In this document: positions 51,267 to 60,900 of the stretch, in pieces
How positions within the stretch are numbered: the stretch's first letter is position 1
How the letters are laid out: each line of letters opens with the position of its first letter
Assembly (NCBI RefSeq): GCF_003148385.1
Contig: NZ_CP029463.1
Location: forward strand, 2,666,001 to 2,730,000
DNA length: 64,000 nucleotides
Direction of reading: 5' to 3'
From: Flavobacterium sediminis
Lineage (GTDB): Bacteria; Bacteroidota; Bacteroidia; Flavobacteriales; Flavobacteriaceae
Notes under the pieces: model-generated
Told to the model about the DNA's origin: nothing
Databases searched by the model: none
Seen by the model: only the letters and a program-made list of their open reading frames with translations
Program-made: the position numbers and the translations under genes

Positions 51267-52145
51267 TTATTCTTCTGCGTCTATAAAACGTTTGGTAATC
51301 GGTTGATAACTATCAATTCTTCTGTCGCGTAAGAACGGCCAGTGCATGCGGAAATAATCCGACTCTTTCAGGTCGAGGTTAACAACTGTGGTTTCTTCAT
51401 TTTCATGAGAGGCAAGATATAATAATCTTCCCTGTGCATTAGTTGCAAAACTTCCGCCCCAGAATTTCATAGCGCCTTCTTGTTCGTAACCAACACGGTT
51501 TACACTTACAACAGGAACCCCATTAGCAACTGCGTGTGAACGCTGAATAGTTTGCCATGCATTGTACTGATCTTTATTGGTTTCCTCATCTTGAGAAGTA
51601 GCCCAACCGATAGCAGTAGGGTAGAACAAGATTTCTGCTCCCATTAAAGAAGTAATTCTGGAGGCTTCAGGATACCATTGATCCCAGCAGATCAACACTC
51701 CGATCTTAGCGAATTTAGTTTGGAATACTTTATAGCCTAAATCACCGGGTGTAAAATAGAATTTTTCATAAAATGCCGGATCATCCGGAATGTGCATTTT
51801 TCGGTATTTTCCTAAATAAGTGCCGTCTGCATCAATAACGGCAGTTGTATTGTGGTATAAGCCTTCGGCTCTTTTTTCGAATAAGGAAGCAATGATGACT
51901 ACACCTAGTTCTTTGGCCAGTTTGCTCATTGTTTCAGTTGTAGGTCCCGGAATAGCCTCGGCCAACTGAAAATTATCGTAGTCTTCAACATCACAAAAAT
52001 ACAGTGATGTAAAAAGCTCTTGTAAACAAACAATCTGTGCACCTTTAGCAGCTGCATTTCTAATTTCTCTTTTTGCTTTTTCAATATTGGTAGCCACATC
52101 TTTTACACAAGACATTTGCACCAACCCAACGTTTACGTTTGTCAT
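51267..52145 (-). CDS. aguB: N-carbamoylputrescine amidase (carbon-nitrogen hydrolase)
   Basis: Nitrilase-superfamily enzyme that hydrolyses N-carbamoylputrescine to putrescine. The 292-residue protein has the Glu-Lys-Cys triad in CLQELFTSLYF, LGKYRKMHIP and VLICWDQWYPEA, together with the family signature PGDLGYKVFQT and the C-terminal RDRRIDSYQPITKR. It precedes aguA in the same direction, which gives a complete agmatine to putrescine module. A -7-like TAATTTTG is at 52158-52165. Confidence 0.93.
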   Translation of the reverse strand: MTNVNVGLVQMSCVKDVATNIEKAKREIRNAAAKGAQIVCLQELFTSLYFCDVEDYDNFQLAEAIPGPTTETMSKLAKELGVVIIASLFEKRAEGLYHNTTAVIDADGTYLGKYRKMHIPDDPAFYEKFYFTPGDLGYKVFQTKFAKIGVLICWDQWYPEASRITSLMGAEILFYPTAIGWATSQDEETNKDQYNAWQTIQRSHAVANGVPVVSVNRVGYEQEGAMKFWGGSFATNAQGRLLYLASHENEETTVVNLDLKESDYFRMHWPFLRDRRIDSYQPITKRFIDAEE

Positions 52146-52157
52146 TTTATTTTTTTA

Positions 52158-52165
52158 CAAAATTA
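52158..52165 (-). promoter_or_regulatory. -7 element of aguB
   Basis: Minus-strand TAATTTTG, 12 bases before the ATG at 52145; no -33 TTG seen. Confidence 0.4.
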
Positions 52166-52207
52166 AGGAATTTGAAAAAATAAATTTTAAAAATTTAAAG
52201 GGGATAA

Positions 52208-53395
52208 TTACCGTCTGAACTTGTTGTTTGTAATGATTCCTTTGAGCTTAGCCTTCATATCTTCTCCGGTATCGTATACCATTTGTTCATTGGTAGGGAA
52301 TTGAACTGCTCTGCGGTCAAAGTACTGATAATAAGTTTCATCACAAGCCCGTTTGTCCCCGTTGTAGTTCGCATAAATGTATTCAAAAATGAATTCACTA
52401 CTTAACGGGAATGAATCGATAAGTTGTTTGTTTCTATTGTCAACATAGTCTACAATTCCTGTGATCTGACATGATTTGAATTGCGTGAATTCATAGATGC
52501 TGATCGAAATGGATTTCATATTATCGACCTTAATCGGGTTCCCTAAACTGTCTTTTACGACATTTCCATTGCTGTCAAGGAGTGTTTTTGTCCCGTCTTT
52601 GATCTGTTTTTCTTTGATGAATTGTTTTTCTTTTATTTGTTCCGGTGAAATATTGATTTGTCGGAAGTTAAGAACCATACCGAAATCGTAAAAAACACCT
52701 TTTTGTTTATTACTGTGGTAAACGGTCCATTTATCATTTAATCCATATGTTCCGAAGTTTAACAGATCATCTTGTAATTTGGCAGGAATTACCATGTTGG
52801 TTTCATTTTTAGTAGAGACATAAACAAAGTCTGTTCCTTTGTATTGAGCCTCGTCCATTAAGGTTCTTACGTCCCTGAAATTAGGATTCAATTGATCCAA
52901 ATAAGCCAAGTCGTCATAGGCTTCTCTATAGTCCATTTTATTGTTGGTAATCATTAATTTACGGGCATTGTCATATAAATAGCCGGAAAGGTTTTCTTTA
53001 CTTTGAACAATTTCGCTATTGTAACTTTTCATCAGGAAAATAGCATTTCTGCCTTCTTTTAGCAAGGGTAGAGGCAATAATGGCTTAATACGTTCCTGAC
53101 GATTATGCAGTTGCATATAAAGGTTGTAAATGCGCTCGTAATTGAAAGCTTTATTTTCAACTTTTAAAAGGGCAATTTCATCTTCATCGCGTTTTTTAGC
53201 TTTGGCAAATGCTTCTTCAAGCATGTAAACATAATCTTGTTTGCCTTTAGCAGTTTTGTTTGTGTTTAAATTTTTTACGGCGATGTCGATTGCAGCATCA
53301 TAATTTCCACTATTTAAATATGATTCTGTTTTTTTTACACCGCTGCAAGCTAATAAGGTTGCATAACATAAAAGGATCAGAGTAATTTTCTTCAT
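52208..53395 (-). CDS. Lipoprotein of unknown function
   Basis: A 395-residue exported lipoprotein: lipobox LLACSG after MKKITLILLCYAT. Residues 20-190 are helical, with TPR-like NYDAAIDIAVKNLNTN and DYVYMLEEAFAKAKKRDEDE; residues about 200-395 are beta-rich (FAFIYVSTKN, VFYDFGMVLNFRQINIS). I do not recognise a family. It is transcribed alone from TATCTTTG at 53412-53419, upstream of aguB on the same strand. Confidence 0.7.
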   Translation of the reverse strand: MKKITLILLCYATLLACSGVKKTESYLNSGNYDAAIDIAVKNLNTNKTAKGKQDYVYMLEEAFAKAKKRDEDEIALLKVENKAFNYERIYNLYMQLHNRQERIKPLLPLPLLKEGRNAIFLMKSYNSEIVQSKENLSGYLYDNARKLMITNNKMDYREAYDDLAYLDQLNPNFRDVRTLMDEAQYKGTDFVYVSTKNETNMVIPAKLQDDLLNFGTYGLNDKWTVYHSNKQKGVFYDFGMVLNFRQINISPEQIKEKQFIKEKQIKDGTKTLLDSNGNVVKDSLGNPIKVDNMKSISISIYEFTQFKSCQITGIVDYVDNRNKQLIDSFPLSSEFIFEYIYANYNGDKRACDETYYQYFDRRAVQFPTNEQMVYDTGEDMKAKLKGIITNNKFRR

Positions 53396-53411
53396 AAGTT
53401 AACCGTTTTGA

Positions 53412-53419
53412 CAAAGATA
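53412..53419 (-). promoter_or_regulatory. -7 element of lipoprotein gene
   Basis: Minus-strand TATCTTTG, about 16 bases upstream of the ATG at 53395; matches TAnnTTTG. Confidence 0.45.
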
Positions 53420-53511
53420 TATTTTTTTTAGAGCTAATGCGGGCTGTTTGTTATATCTTTTTTTGTTTGGCAAAAGCAAGGCAAAAAGGATGCCAGTTCA
53501 TTTAAAGAATA

Positions 53512-53542
53512 AAAAAAACTCCGGTTTAACCGGAGTTTTTTA
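53512..53542 (-). terminator. Terminator of fumarylacetoacetase gene
   Basis: AAAAACTCCGGTTT and AACCGGAGTTTTT form a perfect hairpin flanked by A- and T-runs. Confidence 0.88.
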
Positions 53543-53575
53543 ATATTTGTAAATGCCTTGACAAAAAAGATTGAC

Positions 53576-54862
53576 TTAAAACTTCAGATCCAAAGCCGGA
53601 AGTAATTTTGAGGAACATTCGCCAAAACCGATTCTAGTATCTGCATTTTGACAATAACCTCTTAAAACAACAGTATCATTGTCATTTATAGATTTACGTT
53701 CACTTCCGTCTTTCATTTTCAATGGATTTTTTCCACCCCAAGTCAATTCTAACATAGAACCGAAACTGTTTTCTGTTGATCCGGAAATAGTTCCGCTTCC
53801 CATTAAATCTCCGGAATTTACACGACAACCATTTACTGTATGATGTGCAAGTTGTTGAGCCATTGACCAGTACATGTATTTAAAATTAGATTGACAAACA
53901 GAAGTTTCTTCTGTATTTTCAGGTTTAATACTTACTTCTAAGTTAATGTCAAAAGCATGGTCTCCTTTTTGTTGTAAATAAGGTAGCGGAGCAGGATTTT
54001 GTTCAGGTCCTTTAACTCTGAAAGGTTCCAAAGCATCCATTGTTACGATCCAAGGCGACATAGAAGAAGCGAAGTTCTTTGCTAAAAAAGGGCCAAGAGG
54101 AACATACTCCCATTTTTGCATATCGCGAGCACTCCAGTCATTGAACAAAACCATTCCGAAAATGTAGTCTTCAGCTTCATTTACAGGAATTGGTTCTCCC
54201 ATTAAGTTTGCATCAGTCGTAATAAAAGCAGTTTCCAGTTCAAAATCAATAAATTTTGAAGGACCGAAGACTGGTTGTGTTTCGCCTGCCGGCAAAGTCT
54301 GTCCGTTAGGTCTTCTTACCGGAACTCCGCTTGGAACGATCGTAGAACTTCTGCCGTGGTAACCTACCGGAATATGTAACCAGTTTGGCAATAAAGCATT
54401 ATCCGGATCACGGAACATTTTTCCTACATTAGTAGCATGTTCTTTACTGCTATAGAAATCAGTATAATCACCGATCTGAACCGGTAAAAGCATTTCTATC
54501 TCAGAAACATCAAATAAGATAATTTCCCGATGTTCCTCATGGTCTCTAAGTTTCGGATTTTCCTGATCAAATAATTCTGCTAATCGGTTACGAACCAAAC
54601 GCCAGGTTTTTTTCCCGTCCGAGATAAAATCGTTTAAGGTATCTTGCATAAACATATCGTCAGTCAGGTCTATTCCTTCAAAATAATTCAGGCGTTGAAG
54701 CGCACCCATATCAATAGCAGTGTTGCCGATACGAGTTCCTATAGTGATGTCATCGTTTTTGGTAATGAATACGCCGAAAGGAATATTCTGGATGGGGAAA
54801 TCACTATCTTGGGGAACTGATATCCAAGATTTTCTGTTAGGGTCGTTTGCTATATTTGGCAT
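53576..54862 (-). CDS. fahA: Fumarylacetoacetase
   Basis: Last step of tyrosine breakdown: hydrolyses fumarylacetoacetate to fumarate and acetoacetate. The 428-residue protein has the N-terminal FAH domain (WISVPQDSDFPIQNIPFGVF), the DFYSSKEHATNVG motif with metal-binding Asp/His, PVGYHGRSST, and the metal-site FELETAFI and FNDWSARDMQKWEYVPLGPF. The HMW GTISG segment and DxxGSGTISG are conserved. It is divergent from glyA and has a full-consensus promoter. Confidence 0.95.
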   Translation of the reverse strand: MPNIANDPNRKSWISVPQDSDFPIQNIPFGVFITKNDDITIGTRIGNTAIDMGALQRLNYFEGIDLTDDMFMQDTLNDFISDGKKTWRLVRNRLAELFDQENPKLRDHEEHREIILFDVSEIEMLLPVQIGDYTDFYSSKEHATNVGKMFRDPDNALLPNWLHIPVGYHGRSSTIVPSGVPVRRPNGQTLPAGETQPVFGPSKFIDFELETAFITTDANLMGEPIPVNEAEDYIFGMVLFNDWSARDMQKWEYVPLGPFLAKNFASSMSPWIVTMDALEPFRVKGPEQNPAPLPYLQQKGDHAFDINLEVSIKPENTEETSVCQSNFKYMYWSMAQQLAHHTVNGCRVNSGDLMGSGTISGSTENSFGSMLELTWGGKNPLKMKDGSERKSINDNDTVVLRGYCQNADTRIGFGECSSKLLPALDLKF

Positions 54863-54898
54863 GGTATACTGTTAGTTTGTTGTTGATAAAATAAGAAT

Positions 54899-54928
54899 CA
54901 AATATAAAGGTTACAGCCTATTTACCAA
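54899..54928 (-). promoter_or_regulatory. Promoter of fahA
   Basis: Minus strand TTG (54928-54926), 19 bases, TATATTTG (54906-54899): perfect consensus; leader about 30 bases to the ATG at 54862. Confidence 0.65.
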
Positions 54929-54938
54929 ACCTTTTTCG

Positions 54939-54946
54939 TATTTTTG
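54939..54946 (+). promoter_or_regulatory. -7 element of glyA
   Basis: TATTTTTG matches TAnnTTTG, about 28 bases upstream of the ATG at 54974. Divergent to the fahA promoter. Confidence 0.45.
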
Positions 54947-54973
54947 CGTAAATTTTAACGAATTACTAAAAAA

Positions 54974-56248
54974 ATGCAACGCGACGAACAAATTTTTGAT
55001 CTGATTCTTGACGAACAAGATAGACAAATTCACGGAATTGAGTTAATTGCTTCTGAAAACTTTGTAAGTGATCAAGTCATGGAAGCTGCTGGTTCTTGTT
55101 TAACGAATAAATATGCTGAAGGCTATCCCGGAAGACGTTATTACGGAGGGTGTGAAGTAGTGGATATTGTAGAGCAAATCGCGATTGATAGAGCAAAGGC
55201 TTTGTTTGGCGCAGAATATGCAAACGTGCAGCCGCACTCGGGTTCGCAAGCTAATACAGCCGTTTTCGCCGCTTGTTTACAGCCGGGAGATAAGATTTTA
55301 GGATTTGATTTAGCTCATGGCGGACATTTGACACACGGTTCTCCGGTAAACTTTTCGGGTAAATTGTACCAACCGGTTTTCTATGGTGTGGAAAAAGAAA
55401 CAGGTGTGTTGAATTATGATAAAATTCAGGAAATAGCAACTCAGGAGAAACCGAAATTGATTATTGCGGGTGCTTCGGCTTATTCCCGAGATATGGATTT
55501 TAAACGTTTCAGAGAAATTGCAGATAGTGTAGGAGCTATTTTAATGGCTGACGTTTCGCATCCGGCTGGATTGATTGCCAAAGGTTTGTTAAACGATCCG
55601 ATACCGCATTGTCATATTGTGACAACAACGACTCATAAAACATTACGGGGACCTCGTGGCGGAATGATCATGATGGGTAAAGATTTTGAAAACCCTTGGG
55701 GATATACAACTCCGAAAGGAGAGGTGAAAATGATGTCTAATTTATTAGATATGGCTGTTTTTCCCGGAAATCAAGGAGGACCTTTAATGCATATCATTGC
55801 TGCTAAAGCAGTAGCTTTTGGTGAAGCTCTAACAGATGAGTTCTTCCGTTATGCTTTACAGGTGCAAAAAAATGCAAAGGCTATGGCAGAAGCATTTGTT
55901 AAGAGAGGTTACAATATCATTTCCGGCGGAACGGATAATCACATGATGTTGATTGACCTGCGCAATAAAAATATCACGGGCAAGGAAGCAGAAAATGCTT
56001 TGGTAAAAGCCGAGATTACAGTTAATAAGAACATGGTTCCGTTTGATGATAAATCGCCGTTCGTTACTTCCGGTATTAGGGTGGGAACTCCGGCTATCAC
56101 AACCAGAGGAATGGTAGAAGCAGATATGGAAACTATCGTTGCTTTAATAGACAAAGTATTAACTAATCATACAGATGAAAATGTTTTAGAACAAGTAGCA
56201 GAAGAAGTGAATGACTTAATGGGAGAGAGAGCTATGTTTGTTTTCTAA
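54974..56248 (+). CDS. glyA: Serine hydroxymethyltransferase
   Basis: PLP enzyme that interconverts serine and glycine with tetrahydrofolate, the main source of one-carbon units. The 424-residue protein begins [18 protein letters not shown] with the conserved [11 protein letters not shown], has the [15 protein letters not shown] motif, [14 protein letters not shown], the [12 protein letters not shown] region and the PLP-lysine motif [14 protein letters not shown]. It is monocistronic with a strong terminator. Confidence 0.97.
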   Translation: MQRDEQIFDLILDEQDRQIHGIELIASENFVSDQVMEAAGSCLTNKYAEGYPGRRYYGGCEVVDIVEQIAIDRAKALFGAEYANVQPHSGSQANTAVFAACLQPGDKILGFDLAHGGHLTHGSPVNFSGKLYQPVFYGVEKETGVLNYDKIQEIATQEKPKLIIAGASAYSRDMDFKRFREIADSVGAILMADVSHPAGLIAKGLLNDPIPHCHIVTTTTHKTLRGPRGGMIMMGKDFENPWGYTTPKGEVKMMSNLLDMAVFPGNQGGPLMHIIAAKAVAFGEALTDEFFRYALQVQKNAKAMAEAFVKRGYNIISGGTDNHMMLIDLRNKNITGKEAENALVKAEITVNKNMVPFDDKSPFVTSGIRVGTPAITTRGMVEADMETIVALIDKVLTNHTDENVLEQVAEEVNDLMGERAMFVF

Positions 56249-56265
56249 AAAAATAAATATTTATA

Positions 56266-56304
56266 AAAAAAAAGCCTTTACAATTTGTAAAGGCTTTTTT
56301 TTTA
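56266..56304. terminator. Bidirectional terminator after glyA
   Basis: AAAGCCTTTACAA directly followed by TTTGTAAAGGCTTT and a T-run; also serves the convergent M28 gene. Confidence 0.88.
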
Positions 56305-57321
56305 TTTCCCGTCTTTATCGACTATGATTTTTTCTTCTCTGTTGGCTAATTCCCAAGCCAGTGCAAAAGCTAATTGAGCGCGTTTTGCCAATGCATCATA
56401 TTCTATTTTATCCGGTGTGTCTGTTGCCATGTGGTAATCGGCATGTATTCCGTTAAAAAAGAAGATTGCAGGAACACCTTTTTTGGCAAAATTGTAATGA
56501 TCAGAACGGTAATAGATTCTTTCCGGATCGTTACGGTCATTGTATTTGTAATCTAATTCCATTTGAGTATACTTTGAATTCATACGCTCATTGATTTCAT
56601 GTAATTCAGAACTCAAACGATCCGATCCGATTACGTAAATATAATTATTAGTAGCAGGATGTAAAGTATCACGTCGTCCGATCATGTCAATATTGATGTC
56701 GGCCACAGTATTTTCGAACGGATACAACGGATGTTCGGAATAATAACGAGAACCGTGAAGACCGTGTTCTTCGCCTGTAACGTGTAAGAACAGGATAGAA
56801 CGTTTAGGTTTGAAGCCATCTTTTTCAGCTAGTTTAAAAGCTTCTGCAATTTCGAGTAAGGCAACAGTTCCTGATCCGTCATCGTCAGCACCGTTATAAA
56901 CTTCCCCGTTTTTCATACCAACATGGTCATAATGGGCAGAAACAATGACTACTTCTTCCGGTTTTTCATTACCTTTTATAAAGGCCCAGATATTTTCGGA
57001 ATCATTTAATTTAGGAGAAAAGCCTCTTGCCATAAACTCTGACGGAACTTTTTGATACCAACTTTCAGCGGCAGGAGGGAATTTTATTTTGTTAGCTTCA
57101 TATTGATAAATTAAGTATTTACCTGCTTTTTTCTGTCCTTCAGTTCCGGTATCTCTTCCTTGCATTTCATCGGAAGCTACAATATAAAGGTGTTCCCTTA
57201 ATTCATTAGGTGTTATAGTTTGTAAGTAAGTATTTATATCTGCTGCTTTTTGAGATTTACCGGCTGAGCATCCGGTTAAAATGATTCCTGTTAACAGATA
57301 GATTAGTTTCTTTTTATTCAT
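56302..57321 (-). CDS. M28 family metallopeptidase (lipoprotein)
   Basis: A 339-residue zinc exopeptidase (aminopeptidase-type). The signal ends in a lipobox (LTGCSAG), so it is a membrane-anchored lipoprotein. Zinc ligands and catalytic Glu are visible: VSAHYDHVG, NGADDDGSG, HVTGEEHGLHGS and DHYNFAKKGVPAIFF. It likely trims peptides in the periplasm. A -7-like TATATTTG lies at 57345-57352. Confidence 0.93.
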   Translation of the reverse strand: MNKKKLIYLLTGIILTGCSAGKSQKAADINTYLQTITPNELREHLYIVASDEMQGRDTGTEGQKKAGKYLIYQYEANKIKFPPAAESWYQKVPSEFMARGFSPKLNDSENIWAFIKGNEKPEEVVIVSAHYDHVGMKNGEVYNGADDDGSGTVALLEIAEAFKLAEKDGFKPKRSILFLHVTGEEHGLHGSRYYSEHPLYPFENTVADINIDMIGRRDTLHPATNNYIYVIGSDRLSSELHEINERMNSKYTQMELDYKYNDRNDPERIYYRSDHYNFAKKGVPAIFFFNGIHADYHMATDTPDKIEYDALAKRAQLAFALAWELANREEKIIVDKDGK

Positions 57322-57607
57322 TTTTAATGTTTTAGAGTTGAAGGCAAATATAAAAATTGATTTTTATTCAGATGATTTATTTGTATAATCTTGTTTTGAT
57401 AGTCTAATTAACTGTCTTGATGTGTTTTTGTTGATGATTGTTTGTTTTTTTTACATTTTTTTAGCATAAAATGTTTTTTTATGTAAAATTAATTAAAAAA
57501 AACTTTGATTTTTAGTTAAATATTTTAAAATTTGACAGTAGTTAATTTTGTGTTAAAGCTAGATTAACAGTTTGATAATATCGATAAACTATAAAACAAA
57601 ATCTATT
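57322..57607. other. AT-rich intergenic region holding the adhesin operon promoter
   Basis: A 286-base divergent gap. TAATTTTG (57543-57550) matches the -7 element for the secreted-protein/adhesin unit; the nearest suitable TTG is 25 bases upstream (57515-57517), slightly long. The rest is T/A runs, with no other feature seen. Confidence 0.45.
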
Positions 57608-57988
57608 ATGAAAAAAAAACTACTTTTAATTTTATTATTTTTATTTTCAATAATGACCTTTTCTCAAGAGGTTGAAGAAGTGACTTATCGCTTTATTAAT
57701 CCGACTTTAGTTAAAGATATTAGTCAGTATAGAAAGGCTTTTTCAACAGCTGATATGACTAAATTTAGGTATAAAGATAAATCTAATTTTATAGAGTTCT
57801 TAAATGGTCTTAAAGTTGAAATTTTTTCAGCAGAACAGTTAATAAGAAAAGGGGTTAAAGTGAACTTAGATAGAATATTAGTTAGAGAGTTCAAAGAGGG
57901 ATATGTATTGAAACTTTCAGATGATGGAAACTATATTTTACAGCAGTTTACAGCAGTAGAGTTTAAAAGTAGAAAACTTAAAAAGTAA
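57608..57988 (+). CDS. Small secreted protein upstream of the giant adhesin
   Basis: A 126-residue exported protein (start at 57608, since the first 12 codons of the longer frame are poor and the signal peptide MKKKLLLILLFLFSIMTFSQ begins there). The mature part has VEEVTYRFINPTLVKDIS and a C-terminal YVLKLSDDGNYILQQFTAVEFKSRK. No cysteine and no T9SS tail. I recognise no family. It is only 5 bases upstream of the giant adhesin gene, so it may assist its export or fold at the surface; that is inference. Confidence 0.65.
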   Translation: MKKKLLLILLFLFSIMTFSQEVEEVTYRFINPTLVKDISQYRKAFSTADMTKFRYKDKSNFIEFLNGLKVEIFSAEQLIRKGVKVNLDRILVREFKEGYVLKLSDDGNYILQQFTAVEFKSRKLKK

Positions 57989-57993
57989 TTAGT

Positions 57994-60900
57994 ATGAGAA
58001 AAAATTATACGAAGTTACTATTATCAATTATTTTATTGATTGTAAGTTATACAAATTTATTTGCGCAAGATGTTTGTTCAACAGCAGTAGATTTAGGAAT
58101 ACTTCCTTCACCTGCTCCCTGTGGTTCAACTAATAGTGGATCAACTTTGATATATAATGGGACTACTATAGGAGCTAATGCTGAGAATCCATATAGCTCT
58201 TTGTCGTGTATGGATGCTCCGGCAGCTGATGTTTGGGTCTCATTTGTGGCTCAGGGAAATCAGTTAGATATAAATTTCACATCTGGGTTAAATGATGCTA
58301 ATATAGGGGTTTATTCGAGTCCGTCTGGGAATTGTAGTGATCTTACAGGGGTGCTGTGTGAGACGAGTAATAATGGAAACATATCAACTATTCTTGAGGC
58401 AATAACCGAAGGTGAAACTTATTTCATGCAAATAAGTGGAGTAGATGAAACTGATTTTGCTGATTTTCAGTTAGAGTTGACAGCAATAAATAACTGTGAT
58501 CAGTGTGTTTTAGCATCAAATTTAACAATTAATCCAACCCCGACAGGAGGATTTTATTTACCGGGAACAACGGTTGATATTTGTTTTGAAGTAACTGAAT
58601 TTGAACAGATAGGAGCCAACTGGTTAGCAGCTATTGTACCTAGTTTTGGTCCAGGTTGGGATCTAAGTACTTTGACGGGTATATCATCTCCGACAGCTGG
58701 AGGTAATTACGTTTGGGTTTGGGATAATGGACCAGAGGGTTGGGGATGGTATGTTGATTATGACCCTGCAGGGCCTACTGGACCTAACGGGAATTATACA
58801 GATAATTATGGTGATCCTGATATAGATGGAGTTGGATCTTGGATTTTTTGTTTTCAAATTACGACTACAACTTCTTGTGTTCCCAATCTCGATTTAGGAA
58901 TAAATATAGATACGTTTTCGGATTCTGAAATGGGAGGATGGTCGACAGGAGGGTGTTCTGTAGATCCAAATTTTCCTTTTTTTGCAGAGATGCAATGTTG
59001 TAATATTCCTCTAGCAACAGTAACAGATGAAACATGTTCTGCTTTAGGCTCTGCAACAGTTGAAGGTCAAGGTGGAGTACAACCTTATGATTATGTTTGG
59101 GAAGATTCAACTGGGAATGTGATTTATACAGATAATAATAATTCAGGTATAAGTTCAGCTTCTGGGTTGAGCGCAGGTACATATACTATAACAGTTACTG
59201 ATGATGTAGGTTGCGTGCAGATTATTGATGTTACGGTTAGTCTTTTTTGTATGTGTCAATTAACTAACCTATCAGGTAATGAAAGCCAATCTATATGTCA
59301 GGGAGAATCTATAGTAGATATACTTTATGAATTCGGAGGGGTAGCTACTGGAGTTAATGTCTCAGGATTACCGACGGGAGTTTCTTTTTCAGTTTCTGGA
59401 AATACATTGACAATAAGCGGAACACCAACAGTAAGTGGCACTTTTAATTATACAGTTACAACTATTGGGTGTACACCGAATTTGACTGAAACAGGAACAA
59501 TTGATATAACCGCACCTAATACACCAACATTCACAGCTATAGGTCCTTTGTGTCAGAACAGTACAGCCCCGTCTTTACCGGTTACATCTGATAACGGTGT
59601 AACGGGAACCTGGTCTCCATCAAGTATAGATACATCCGTAGCAGGTACGTCAACCTATACCTTTACTCCCGATGCGGGACAGTGTTCGGTGCAAACGAGT
59701 ATGGATATAAGTATTACGAATGAGATTACTCCGTTGTTCACGGGGATAGGTCCATTATGTCAGAACAGTACGGCTCCGTCTTTACCGGTTACATCTGATA
59801 ACGGAATAACAGGAATTTGGTCTCCTTCAAATATAGATACATCCGCAGGAGGTACGTCAACCTATACCTTTACTCCCGATGCGGGACAGTGTTCGGTGCA
59901 AACGAGTATGGACATTACGATCACGGATGAGATCACTCCGTTGTTCACGGGGATAGGTCCTTTGTGTCAGAACAGTACGGCTCCGTCTTTACTGGTTACA
60001 TCTGATAACGGTGTAACGGGAACCTGGTCCCCATCAAGTATAGATACTTCAGTAACAGGTACTTTGACCTATACCTTTACTCCTGATGCGGGACAATGTG
60101 CAGTACAGGCGAGTATGGATATAAGCATTACGAATGAGATTACTCCGTTGTTCACGGGGATAGGTCCATTATGTCAGAACAGTACGGCTCCGTCTTTACC
60201 GGTTACATCTGATAACGGAATAACAGGAATTTGGTCTCCTTCAAATATAGATACATCCGCAGGAGGTACGTCAACCTATACCTTTACTCCTGATGCGGGT
60301 CAATGTGCAGTACAGGCGAGTATGGACATTACGATCACGGATGAGATCACTCCGGTGTTCACAGCTATAGGTCCATTATGTCAGAACAGTACAGCCCCGT
60401 CTTTACCGGTTACATCTGATAACGGAATAACAGGAATTTGGTCTCCTTCAAATATAGATACATCCGCAGGAGGTACGTCAACCTATACCTTTACTCCTGA
60501 TGCGGGTCAATGTGCAGTACAGGCGAGTATGGACATTACGATCACGGATGAGATCACTCCGTTGTTCACAGCTATAGGTCCATTATGTCAGAACAGTACA
60601 GCCCCGTCTTTACCGGTTACATCTGATAACGGAGTAACGGGAACCTGGTCCCCATCAAGTATAGATACATCCGTAGCAGGTACGTCAACCTATACCTTTA
60701 CTCCCGATGCGGGTCAATGTGCAGTACAGGCGAGTATGGACATTACGATCACGGATGAGATCACTCCGGTGTTCACAGCTATAGGTCCATTATGTCAGAA
60801 CAGTACGGCTCCGTCTTTACCGGTTACATCTGATAACGGTGTAACGGGAACCTGGTCTCCATCAAGTATAGATACATCCGCAGGAGGTACGTCAACCTAT

